64,000 nucleotides of DNA, taken from positions 441,001-505,000 of the forward strand of contig JAHBZH010000001.1 in NCBI GenBank assembly GCA_019635535.1, given 5' to 3'. Of the stretch, positions 26,915-34,246 are shown in pieces. This DNA is from Sphingomonas sp. (lineage in GTDB: Bacteria; Pseudomonadota; Alphaproteobacteria; Sphingomonadales; Sphingomonadaceae). Under the pieces are notes generated by a model that ran no database searches, was not told the origin of the DNA, and saw only the letters and a program-made list of their open reading frames with translations. The position numbers were made by a program, and so were the translations under genes. Positions within the stretch are counted from its first letter, which is position 1. Every line of letters starts with the position of its first letter.

Positions 26915-26990
26915 CGGAAGTTTTAGGAGAGGATGCCTGAAAGGCAGGGTCTTTTTTGCGCTTGCACAGTTTTTGTGCAAGTGCGAAGAA
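26888..26990 (-). ncRNA. candidate small structured RNA ending at the terminator
   Basis: The 313-base gap between the AAA ATPase and LysR genes is AT-rich and holds, on the minus strand, three hairpins in series: a long stem at 26958-26984 with arms of 11 bases, a five-pair hairpin at 26934-26946, and the intrinsic terminator. This is the usual make-up of a small RNA. An alternative is an attenuated leader for the AAA ATPase gene downstream. The rest of the gap (26995-27100) has repeated TGCA-type motifs that may be regulator sites. No convincing promoter was found. Confidence 0.35.
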
Positions 26991-27110
26991 AACATGCCTG
27001 AGTGCAAAATATGCATCCGCAAATGTGAGGATTTCACATAGCTGTAGTAAAAATAGTGCACTTTGCGCCGCACAATAACACAGAGGATGTCTTCCGGGAG
27101 GCGCGAAACG

Positions 27111-27986
27111 ATGAAGAGACTGCCGCCGCTCACCGCGATCGAGGCGTTCGTGCAGACCGCGCGGCTCGGATCGGTCAAGGCCGCCGCCGACGCGCTCGCT
27201 CTGTCCTCGCCGGCACTCACCCGGCGCATCCAGTCGCTCGAGCGGCATGTGAGCCGCCCGCTGTTCGAGCGGCGCCACCAGTCGATCCATCTCAATGCCG
27301 ACGGCGAGCGGCTGCTGCACGAGATCGGCCCGGTGCTCGATGAGCTGACCCGGGCGCTGGAGCGCGCCACCGGCGACAATGCCGAATTGCGCCTGCGCCT
27401 CGGCGTGCTGCCGCTCTTCGCCTCCAACCGGCTGATGCCGGGGCTGGCGGAGCTGCGGAAGCTTCACCCGCAGCTCCATATCGATCTCGACACCGGCCCG
27501 GACGCGATCGCGCGGCTCGACGACGGGCTTGACGCGGCGATCGTCCTCGCCCGCGCGGTCGATCCCGGTCTCCACGCGCGCCGGCTCGGCGCCAACCGCG
27601 TCGTCGCGATCGGCGCGCGCGACCTGCCCGACGCGCCGAAATCGCCAGCCGATCTCGCCGGCACGACCGTGCTCGCCCATCGCGACCTGCCCGACGTGTT
27701 CCGCGACTGGTGCCGCGCGGCGGGCGTCCCGGACCTCAAGCCCGCCGCGACCGACATGTTCGATTCGGGCCAGCTCCTGCTCGGCGCCGCCGCGCAGGGG
27801 CTCGGCGTCGCCTTCATGTTCGAAATGCATCTGGAGGGCGCGCACGATCCGCGCCTGACCCGCTTGTTCGGAATCGCCGCCGAAAGCCCCTATGCCTATT
27901 GGTTCGTCTGTCGCGACGGCGCGCTGAACCGGCGGCCGGTGCGGCTGTTCCACGACTGGCTGATGGGCGAGTTCGGGATCGGCTAG
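27111..27986 (+). CDS. LysR family transcriptional regulator
   Basis: A 291-residue regulator. The N-terminal winged helix-turn-helix is clear (LPPLTAIEAFVQTARLGSVK, then AAADALALSSPALTRRIQSLE), and the substrate-binding domain follows from about residue 90, with GLGVAFMFE near 235-243 as in GcvA-like members. The ATG at 27111 follows GGGAGG by eight bases. The adjacent divergent space carries the terminator-ended RNA candidate on the opposite strand. LysR proteins often control a divergent gene, so the region upstream is a good place for its binding site. The inducer is unknown. Confidence 0.92.
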   Translation: MKRLPPLTAIEAFVQTARLGSVKAAADALALSSPALTRRIQSLERHVSRPLFERRHQSIHLNADGERLLHEIGPVLDELTRALERATGDNAELRLRLGVLPLFASNRLMPGLAELRKLHPQLHIDLDTGPDAIARLDDGLDAAIVLARAVDPGLHARRLGANRVVAIGARDLPDAPKSPADLAGTTVLAHRDLPDVFRDWCRAAGVPDLKPAATDMFDSGQLLLGAAAQGLGVAFMFEMHLEGAHDPRLTRLFGIAAESPYAYWFVCRDGALNRRPVRLFHDWLMGEFGIG

Positions 27987-28741
27987 AGTTTCAGGCCGGC
28001 GACGATCCGCCGCATCAGCGCGCGGGGCAGGATCCGCGAGGACTGCGCCGTGACCTTGTTCATCAAACCGGGAATGACGATCGCACGATTGCGGTCGAGG
28101 CCCTTGAGGCCGGCGCGAACGACGCCGGCGGCATCGGTCGAGAAGCGGTCGAACCGCGCCGAGGTGACGCCGGCGACCGCGCCGAATTCGGTGGCGGTCG
28201 GGCCGGGGCAGAGCGCGGTGACGCGCACGCCCGTACCCTTCAGCTCCTGATGCAGCGCATCGGTGAAGGACAGGACGAAGGCCTTGGTGGCGAAATAGAC
28301 GCCGAAACCGGGGCCGGACTGGAAGGCGGCGGTGGAGGCGACGTTGAGAATCGCGCCTTTGTCTCGGGCACGCATGCCGGGCAAGGCAAGATGGGTGAGC
28401 TCGACCAGAGCGGCGACATTGAGGTCGATCATCTCGCGCTGGCGATCGCGCGGCAGATCGGCGAAGCGGCCGACCAGGCCGAAGCCGGCATTGTTGATCA
28501 GCGTATCGACGGTGAGGCCCCTGGCCTCGACCTGCGTGATCAGCCGCGCCGCGGCGTCCGGCGCGGCGAGATCGGCGGCGAAGACATGGACCTCGCCGCC
28601 CAGCTCGGCGGCCAGCGCCTCCAGCCGGTCGCGGCGGCGCGCGACGAGGGCGAGCGTTTCGCCCCGCGCCGCGCAGGCCCGCGCGAATTCCGCGCCGAGG
28701 CCCGCCGACGCCCCAGTGACGAGCGTGACGGGCCGCGCCAT
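27983..28741 (-). CDS. short-chain dehydrogenase/reductase
   Basis: A 252-residue SDR enzyme. The cofactor motif TGASAGLG lies at 9-16, NNAG at 83-86, and the catalytic set is S136, Y149 and K153 (YFATK). The arginine-rich turn VARRRDRL after the second strand favours NADP(H). It is closest in layout to the DltE/YdfG-like classical SDRs. Its end overlaps the convergent LysR gene by 4 bases, and it follows the cyclophilin gene by 3 bases on the same strand. The substrate is not known. Confidence 0.93.
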   Translation of the reverse strand: MARPVTLVTGASAGLGAEFARACAARGETLALVARRRDRLEALAAELGGEVHVFAADLAAPDAAARLITQVEARGLTVDTLINNAGFGLVGRFADLPRDRQREMIDLNVAALVELTHLALPGMRARDKGAILNVASTAAFQSGPGFGVYFATKAFVLSFTDALHQELKGTGVRVTALCPGPTATEFGAVAGVTSARFDRFSTDAAGVVRAGLKGLDRNRAIVIPGLMNKVTAQSSRILPRALMRRIVAGLKL

Positions 28742-28744
28742 GGA

Positions 28745-29206
28745 TCAGTCGCGCAGGCTGGCTTTGACGATCTTGCCCGGGGCGCGCGGCGGCTCGCCCT
28801 TGGGCAGCGCATCGACATGCTCCATGCCCTCGGCCACTTCGCCCCAGACGGTATATTGGCCGTCGAGGAAGCGGGCGTCGTCGAAGCAGATGAAGAACTG
28901 GCTGTTGGCGCTGTCCGGATTCTGCGCGCGGGCCATGGAGGCGATGCCGCGCACATGCGGTTCGCGGCTGAACTCGGCGGGCAGGTCCGGCTTGTCGGAG
29001 CCGCCCATGCCGGTGCCGGTCGGATCGCCGCCCTGCGCCATGAAGCCGTCGATGACGCGGTGGAAGATCACGCCGTCATAGAAACCCTCGGCGGTCAGCT
29101 CCCTGATCCGCGCGACATGCTGGGGCGCGAGATCGGGGCGCAGGCGGATGACGACGTCGCCGCCGCTATCGAGATTGAGGACGAGCGTGTTCGAGTCTTC
29201 GGACAT
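28745..29206 (-). CDS. peptidyl-prolyl cis-trans isomerase (cyclophilin)
   Basis: A 153-residue cytoplasmic-type cyclophilin that speeds proline isomerisation. Active-site landmarks are FHRVIDGFMAQGGDP, the GTGMGGSD loop, ASMARAQNPDSANSQFFIC and FLDGQYTVWGEV. No signal peptide is present. The ATG at 29206 lies close to AAGGAGAAAG, which fixes the start. A much longer open frame upstream covers the antisense of mgtE and is not real. It shares a transcript direction with the SDR gene downstream. Confidence 0.95.
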   Translation of the reverse strand: MSEDSNTLVLNLDSGGDVVIRLRPDLAPQHVARIRELTAEGFYDGVIFHRVIDGFMAQGGDPTGTGMGGSDKPDLPAEFSREPHVRGIASMARAQNPDSANSQFFICFDDARFLDGQYTVWGEVAEGMEHVDALPKGEPPRAPGKIVKASLRD

Positions 29207-29320
29207 GTCTTTCTCCTTGGGTTGGGCCGACTTAGGGTCCGTATTCCCCATCCGCAACTCGACAGGCCGGATTCCCGCGCCTAGGAAGCCCCGGTCCAAC
29301 GCAAATCCGGGGAGACAGCG

Positions 29321-30733
29321 ATGAGCGAAAGCGAACTCGAAGCCCCGGAAGAAGCGGGCGTAGCCGACACCCGGCTGGACGAGGACGACCGGCTGAAGCC
29401 CGAATTCGTGCGCGAAGTGCTGGCCGCGCTGGAAGCCGGCGACGCGGACGGCGCGCGCGCGCTGGTCGAACCGCTCCATCCCGCCGACATCGCCGACCTG
29501 CTCGAACTGCTCGACCGCGAGCATCGCCGCGCGCTCGCCGCCGCTCTGGCCGGGGTGCTCGACGGCGACGTGCTCGCCGAGATGAACGATTGGGTGCGCG
29601 ACGAACTGCTCGACGCGCTCGAACCGCACGAAGTCGCCGAGATCGCCGGCGAGCTGGAGACCGACGACGCGGTCGCGATCATCGAGGATCTGGAGGAGGA
29701 CGAGCAGCGCGCCGTGCTGCGCGCGCTCGATCCCGACGATCGCGCCGCGATCGAGGAGGCTTTGTCCTATCCCGAGGAATCGGCCGGCCGCCTGATGCGC
29801 CGCGACGCGGTGGCCGTGCCCGAGCACTGGACGGTCGGGCAAGTGATCGATTTCCTGCGCGCCGGCAAGGAGATGGCGACCGATTTCTGGGAGGTGTTCG
29901 TCGTCGATCCCGCGCATCGGCCGGTCGGCACCTGCCTGCTGTCCTGGATTTTGCGCACGCCGCGCCGGATCGCGATCGCCGACGTGATGAAGCGCGAGCA
30001 GACCCTGCTCCCGGTCGATCTCGATCAGGAGGAAGTGGCGCTAAAATTCCAGAAATATGCGCTGATCTCGGCGGCGGTGGTCGACCAGGCCGGGCGCCTG
30101 GTCGGGATGATCACCGCCGACGACGTCGCCCATATCATTCAGGAGGAAGCCAGCGAGGACGCGCTGCTGCTGTCCGGCGCCGGCGTCGAGGGCGACATCA
30201 ACGAGCCGGTGCGCGACAGCTACAAGGCGCGCGTCAAATGGCTGGCCGCCAATCTGGTGACGGCCCTGGTCGCCTCCGGCATCATCGCGATGTTCGGCGC
30301 GGCGATCGAGCAGATGGTGGCATTGGCCGTGCTGATGCCGATCGTCTCGGCGATCGGCGGCAATGCGGGCACGCAGACCATGGCGGTGGCGGTGCGCGCG
30401 CTGGCGATGAACCAGCTGACGAGATCGAACACCTGGCGCACGGTCTGGCGCGAGATCCGGATCGCGCTGTTGAACGGCCTCACCATCGCGATGCTGCTCG
30501 GCGTGGGCGCCGCTCTGGTCTATTCCAATCCGGCGCTGGGCGGCGTGATCGCCGCCGCAATGCTGATCAACATCGTGATCGCGGGCCTGTCCGGCGTGGT
30601 CGTGCCGGTCGCGCTGGAGCGGATGAAGCAGGACCCGGCGGTCTCGTCATCGGTGTTCGTGACGATGATCACCGATTCGATGGGCTTCCTCGCCTTTCTC
30701 GGTCTCGCCGTGGTGTCCGGACTGGTCGGCTAG
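29321..30733 (+). CDS. mgtE: magnesium transporter MgtE
   Basis: A 470-residue Mg2+ channel. An acidic N-terminal domain (residues 25-150) with HPADIADLLELL repeats is followed by two CBS domains (about 155-275) that sense magnesium and a C-terminal membrane domain of about five helices from residue 300. The pore signature is seen in MPIVSAIGGNAGTQ. Expected length for the family is 450 residues. It is divergent from the cyclophilin gene and its end overlaps the convergent GIN-domain gene by 4 bases. Confidence 0.96.
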   Translation: MSESELEAPEEAGVADTRLDEDDRLKPEFVREVLAALEAGDADGARALVEPLHPADIADLLELLDREHRRALAAALAGVLDGDVLAEMNDWVRDELLDALEPHEVAEIAGELETDDAVAIIEDLEEDEQRAVLRALDPDDRAAIEEALSYPEESAGRLMRRDAVAVPEHWTVGQVIDFLRAGKEMATDFWEVFVVDPAHRPVGTCLLSWILRTPRRIAIADVMKREQTLLPVDLDQEEVALKFQKYALISAAVVDQAGRLVGMITADDVAHIIQEEASEDALLLSGAGVEGDINEPVRDSYKARVKWLAANLVTALVASGIIAMFGAAIEQMVALAVLMPIVSAIGGNAGTQTMAVAVRALAMNQLTRSNTWRTVWREIRIALLNGLTIAMLLGVGAALVYSNPALGGVIAAAMLINIVIAGLSGVVVPVALERMKQDPAVSSSVFVTMITDSMGFLAFLGLAVVSGLVG

Positions 30734-31443
30734 CGCCCCGTCCCGCAGCGCACCATGCCCGCGCCCAGGCCCTGCACATTGCAGGAGGGGCGGCCCGCCA
30801 CCGTCACTTCGCCCAGGCCGTTGGCGTTGATCCGCGCGGTGCGGCCGGCGGCGAGCGCGACCGTGCCGGTGGTGCTGGTCGTCGCGGTCACATCTCCGGC
30901 GGCGAGCGCGGCGGCGGCGAGATCGCCGGAGCCCTGCACGTCGGCGCGCACCGAACGGGCGCGACCGCTGACCTCGATCCGGCCCGAACCGAGCAGGCCG
31001 AGCGAGAGATTGTCGGCCGCCACGCCGGTCGCGGCGAGACGGCCGCTGCCCTCCAGGCTGAGATCGACGCGCAGGCCCTCGATCCCTTCGATGTCCAGCC
31101 GGCCGGGGCCGATCACCCGGGCCGAGCGCAGGCTGCGGGTGGACAGTGTGATTTCCAGCACGCCCTGCTGCGCGCCGGGATTGCCGCCCCAGGCGGAACG
31201 GTTCGGGCGGATGCGCAGGGTCTGGCCCTGCGTGTCGATGATCACGCGGTCGATCGATGCCTGCGGCCCGCTGGCGCGGGCGGCGGTCGGCCGGCCGGTC
31301 ACCAGCCGCACGACATAGGGCCCTTCGACCGTCACCCGATCGAAATCGGTGATCGAATAGGTCCGCTCGGCGCCGGTCGCCGGCACGGCGAGCAAGGCGA
31401 GGCCGATCAAGGCGGGCAGCGCGCGTGTCATGACGGCGAGCAT
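30730..31443 (-). CDS. exported GIN domain (DUF2807) protein
   Basis: A 237-residue protein with a signal peptide (residues 5-25, ending VPATGA). The rest is a right-handed beta-helix-like GIN domain with repeated glycine turns such as LEGSGRL, LLGSGRI and VQGSGDL. Such domains occur in envelope proteins, often near PspC or stress genes; no catalytic role is known. The last residues hold cysteines in SCNVQGLGAGMVRCG that could form a disulphide. It follows a second GIN gene by 44 bases on the same strand, so the two are probably co-expressed paralogues. Confidence 0.82.
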   Translation of the reverse strand: MLAVMTRALPALIGLALLAVPATGAERTYSITDFDRVTVEGPYVVRLVTGRPTAARASGPQASIDRVIIDTQGQTLRIRPNRSAWGGNPGAQQGVLEITLSTRSLRSARVIGPGRLDIEGIEGLRVDLSLEGSGRLAATGVAADNLSLGLLGSGRIEVSGRARSVRADVQGSGDLAAAALAAGDVTATTSTTGTVALAAGRTARINANGLGEVTVAGRPSCNVQGLGAGMVRCGTGR

Positions 31444-31487
31444 GACCGCAAAAGCTTAACCGTCAATGGCGAAGCGCCGGACCCGCG

Positions 31488-32222
31488 TCAGTTGGCGCAG
31501 TTCACGCTGCCCGAGCCCATGCGCGAGACCGAGCAGCTCGCCCCGCCGCGCACATTCACGTCGCCCGACCCCATCACCGAGCCCGATACCGATTCGGTGG
31601 CGCGCAGCGAGATATCGCCCGAGCCCATGATCCGCACCCGGGCACGGCGCGTCTCGAACCCGCCGAGATCGGCGTCGCCCGATCCGGCGATCGAGATTTC
31701 CGTCTCCTCGGCGCCACCGTCCACGTCGATCCCGCCCGAACCCGTGATCGAGAAATCGGCCTGGCGGGCGCGCAATGCGCCGATATCGAGATCGCCCGAG
31801 CCGGTCACGCTGGCGGCGAAGCGCTCAGCCTCGGCCCGATCGACGGTCAGATCGCCCGAGCCGGTCACGGATGCCCCTTCGAGCGCCGGCACGGTGACGT
31901 GAATGGTCGCGCGGCCGCCCGGCCCGCGCCAGGACCAGCTGCGCTGCGTGCCGACACGCAGCACGCCGTCCTCCACACGGATGTCGAGGCCGTCCAGCAC
32001 GGCAGTGTCGCCTTCGGCGCGAACCGAGACGGCGCCACCCACGGCGACATTCACGTCATGCGGCCCGAACAGGGTAACCGAGCGGAATTCGCCGACCTCG
32101 AAGCTGCGCTGGCCCTGCTCGCCGCTCGCCTGCGCCTGATTGGGCTGGGCACCGACCGAGCAGGCGGCAAGGCCGGCCGCCGCCAGAGCGAGCACCGAGA
32201 CCATGATGGAATTGCCGCGCAT
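31488..32222 (-). CDS. GIN domain (DUF2807) lipoprotein
   Basis: A 244-residue protein starting with a lipoprotein signal: VLALAAAGLAAC has a lipobox with Cys near residue 21. The GIN domain carries regularly spaced VTGSGDL, ITGSGGI, IAGSGDA, IMGSGDI and VMGSGDV turns, one per coil. The C-terminus has SCSVSRMGSGSVNC, matching the cysteine pair of the neighbouring paralogue. The ATG at 32222 follows GGAGGA by four bases. It is the first gene of the GIN pair and lies behind a palindromic operator. Confidence 0.85.
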   Translation of the reverse strand: MRGNSIMVSVLALAAAGLAACSVGAQPNQAQASGEQGQRSFEVGEFRSVTLFGPHDVNVAVGGAVSVRAEGDTAVLDGLDIRVEDGVLRVGTQRSWSWRGPGGRATIHVTVPALEGASVTGSGDLTVDRAEAERFAASVTGSGDLDIGALRARQADFSITGSGGIDVDGGAEETEISIAGSGDADLGGFETRRARVRIMGSGDISLRATESVSGSVMGSGDVNVRGGASCSVSRMGSGSVNCAN

Positions 32223-32236
32223 CGCATCCTCCCTAA

Positions 32237-32258
32237 CTGTATTGGTTGGATAATACAG
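32237..32258. promoter_or_regulatory. palindromic operator candidate before the GIN pair
   Basis: A perfect 7-bp inverted repeat, ctgtatt and aatacag, has an 8-base spacer. It lies about 15 bases upstream of the GIN lipoprotein start codon and spans AT-rich sequence that could hold the promoter's -10 box (TATTAT read on the minus strand). A repressor bound here would control both GIN genes. The regulator is not obvious in this window. Confidence 0.55.
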
Positions 32259-32280
32259 GATGGCCCCGAAAAAGCAATGC

Positions 32281-32305
32281 AAAAGGCGGCCCCGCCGGGA
32301 CCGCC
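32281..32305 (-). terminator. intrinsic terminator after carD
   Basis: On the minus strand the stem is GGCGGTCC and GGGCCGCC around a CGGCG loop, followed by TTTT. It lies about 50 bases past the carD stop codon. As for the terminator near 26.9 kb, one pair is G-U on the minus strand only. It separates carD from the GIN genes, which therefore use their own promoter. Confidence 0.8.
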
Positions 32306-32356
32306 TTCGCATCTTATCGTACGGGCCCGTCGGCCCGCCGGAACCGAAGTCCAACC

Positions 32357-32890
32357 TCAAGCCTCGACGCGGACCTTGTGATGGACCGTCGCAGCCTTGT
32401 TCAGGATGTCGAGGATCTTCGCCAGCGCGGTCTTCTCGTCGACTTCCTCCATCGCGCCCAGCTCGCGGGCGAGACGGGTCGAGGCGGCCTCGAAAATCTG
32501 CCGCTCGGAATAGCTCTGCTCCGGCGCGTCGTCGGGGCGGAACAGGTCGCGGACCACTTCGGCGATCGACGCGAGGTCGCCCGAATTGATCTTCGCTTCA
32601 TATTCCTGGGCACGGCGCGACCACATGGTGCGCTTCACCTTCGGCTTGCCCTTCAGGGTGGCCAGCGCCTCCTGCATCGTCTTGTCGGACGACAGCTTTC
32701 GCATGCCGACGCTCTCCGCCTTGTTGGTCGGAACGCGCAGTGTCATCTTTTCCTTCTCGAAGCGCAGCACATAGAGCTCCAGCTCCATGCCCGCGATGTC
32801 GGTGCTCTGCAGCTCGATCACGCGGCCGACGCCGTGCTTGGGGTAAACGACATAATCGCCAACGTCGAAGTTCAACGCCTTCGTTGCCAT
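32357..32890 (-). CDS. carD: CarD family transcriptional regulator
   Basis: A 177-residue RNA polymerase-binding protein that stabilises open promoter complexes. The N-terminal Tudor-like RNAP-interaction domain is seen in FDVGDYVVYPKHGVGRVIEL and LYVLRFEKEKMTLRVP, and a helical DNA-binding domain follows (KRTMWSRRAQEYEAKI through FEAASTRLARELG). In alphaproteobacteria carD usually follows fdxA. Here a doxX gene lies between them. The start at 32890 is supported by GGAAGG upstream. Confidence 0.95.
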   Translation of the reverse strand: MATKALNFDVGDYVVYPKHGVGRVIELQSTDIAGMELELYVLRFEKEKMTLRVPTNKAESVGMRKLSSDKTMQEALATLKGKPKVKRTMWSRRAQEYEAKINSGDLASIAEVVRDLFRPDDAPEQSYSERQIFEAASTRLARELGAMEEVDEKTALAKILDILNKAATVHHKVRVEA

Positions 32891-32959
32891 CAATCGAAAC
32901 CTTCCCATGGAAAACAGCCGCCGGAAAGATCGAAAGGTTCCGCGCCTTCCCCCGACAGG

Positions 32960-33030
32960 CGCGACCGATGCTTCCGAAAATGCGGCAATTCGCTATTGAT
33001 GGATATCATATAGCAAGAAAATCAAAGGAA
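32960..33030 (-). promoter_or_regulatory. AT-rich promoter-like stretch before carD
   Basis: The gap between carD and doxX is unusually AT-rich near 32995-33030. On the minus strand it holds TTTGATTTTCTTGC, then TATATGATAT, which could supply -35 and -10 elements for a carD promoter. Spacing is not ideal, so this is only a candidate region. Confidence 0.3.
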
Positions 33031-33096
33031 ATCCACCCCGGCCGCCATAAGCGACCGACGGCGGCTTCCCCGCAAGGCGCGAAACTGCGACCGGTG

Positions 33097-33498
33097 TCAG
33101 GCCGCGCCGCGGCGCCCGTCCAGACTCCAGGCGCCGGGGCCCGAGAACACGAAATAGAGGAAGACGAAGCAATAGAGGATCGCCGCGTCGCCGCCATTGT
33201 TGACCGGGAAGAAATCCTGCGGCGCATGCGCGTACCAATAGGCCACCGCCATCGTGCCCGAGGCGAGAAAGGCCGCCGGCCGGGTGAACAGGCCGAGCAC
33301 GATCAGCGCCCCGGCGGCCAGTTCGACCAGCCCCGCATAGGCGCCGAGATGAGCGAAGGCCGGGCCGCTGCCGGCCATCTGCCCGGCGGGGAAGCTCAGG
33401 AATTTCTGGGTGCCGTGGGCGAGGAAGATGAGGCCGCTGACGATGCGCAGCAGGCCGAGAAACTGGGGCGCATATGCGGAAAGGCGGGATGCATCCAT
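33097..33498 (-). CDS. DoxX family membrane protein
   Basis: A 133-residue protein with four hydrophobic helices. LLRIVSGLIFLAHGTQKFLSFP at the first helix and AGLVELAAGALIVLGLFTRPAAF at the second are the family signatures; AHAPQDFFPVNNGGD before the last helix is also typical. DoxX/SURF4-like proteins are linked to quinone or thiol redox work and respiratory stress. The ATG at 33498 follows GGAG by eight bases. It lies between fdxA and carD, which are often direct neighbours in related genomes. Confidence 0.88.
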   Translation of the reverse strand: MDASRLSAYAPQFLGLLRIVSGLIFLAHGTQKFLSFPAGQMAGSGPAFAHLGAYAGLVELAAGALIVLGLFTRPAAFLASGTMAVAYWYAHAPQDFFPVNNGGDAAILYCFVFLYFVFSGPGAWSLDGRRGAA

Positions 33499-33600
33499 GC
33501 GGGCGGCTCCATCTTGAGGCACCCTCAAGCTAGCCGCCTGGCCGGAAAAGTCACCTGTCGGTTTTGAGAATCCGCCGTTGCGGAAATCCGATGTGCCGGG

Positions 33601-33939
33601 TCAGTCGCCCTCGCCCGGTTCGGCCGAGAAATATTTGTCGAACTTGCCCTCTTCGCCCTTATGCTCGTCGGCGTCGGCGGGGCTGTCCTTCTTGCGGGTG
33701 ATGTTCGGCCATTCGGCGGAATAGGTGGCGTTGAGCTCCAGCCACTTCTCCAGGCCATTCTCGGTGTCCGGCAGGATCGCCTCGGCCGGGCATTCCGGCT
33801 CGCACACGCCGCAATCGATGCACTCGCTGGGATTGATGACGAGCATGTTCTCGCCCTCGTAGAAGCAGTCCACCGGACAGACTTCGACGCAATCCATATA
33901 TTTGCAGCGGATGCAGGCATCGGTGACGACGTAGGTCAT
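33601..33939 (-). CDS. fdxA: seven-iron ferredoxin FdxA
   Basis: A 112-residue ferredoxin with two cluster-binding cysteine groups: C9, C17, C21 and C25 in the first, and C40, C43, C46 and C50 in the second ([12 protein letters not shown]). C12 is also present. This is the [3Fe-4S][4Fe-4S] type used in low-potential electron transfer. The C-terminal 50 residues ([19 protein letters not shown]) are the usual Azotobacter-type extension. It lies 28 bases from the S4 gene on the same strand. Confidence 0.95.
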   Translation of the reverse strand: MTYVVTDACIRCKYMDCVEVCPVDCFYEGENMLVINPSECIDCGVCEPECPAEAILPDTENGLEKWLELNATYSAEWPNITRKKDSPADADEHKGEEGKFDKYFSAEPGEGD

Positions 33940-33967
33940 GGCAGTCTCTATCTCCCCGATGCCGTCC

Positions 33968-34246
33968 CTAAGCGGGGGCGCCCGGCTCCGTCAATTCGCA
34001 ATAGTGCGCCCGCGCCTCGGCCGGGGGGCCGCGGCGAGCCGGCAGCGCCTCGACCTTCAGCACGCGTACCTTGCCGCGTTGCGCGAAGCTCAGCACATCA
34101 CCGACGCGGATCGGGGCATGGGCGCGGTCGATCACGCGGCCGGAGAGGCGGATGCGGCCCTGCTCGGCCAGTTCCTGGGCCTGGCCGCGCGTCTTCGCGA
34201 TCCGGGCGAACCAGAGGAACTTGTCGAGCCGCAGGCTGTCAGCCAC
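33968..34246 (-). CDS. S4 domain RNA-binding protein (HslR-like)
   Basis: A 92-residue protein consisting mostly of an S4 domain: [37 protein letters not shown]. It resembles HslR (Hsp15), which binds stalled 50S subunits carrying nascent chains. Its start overlaps the end of the helicase gene by 8 bases, so the two are translationally coupled. The helicase / S4 / ferredoxin order is typical of alphaproteobacteria. Confidence 0.9.
   Translation of the reverse strand: MADSLRLDKFLWFARIAKTRGQAQELAEQGRIRLSGRVIDRAHAPIRVGDVLSFAQRGKVRVLKVEALPARRGPPAEARAHYCELTEPGAPA

Noticed and set aside
26958..26984. Long hairpin near 26.97 kb as a plus-strand terminator
   Set aside because: It is not followed by a T run on the plus strand, and the LysR gene starts after it, so it is more likely part of the minus-strand RNA or a regulator site.
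26798..27427. N-terminal extension of the AAA ATPase frame by 210 codons
   Set aside because: The extra part is arginine- and serine-rich, crosses the terminator and the LysR gene antisense, and has no domain. The ATG at 26797 begins the Cdc48-N region.
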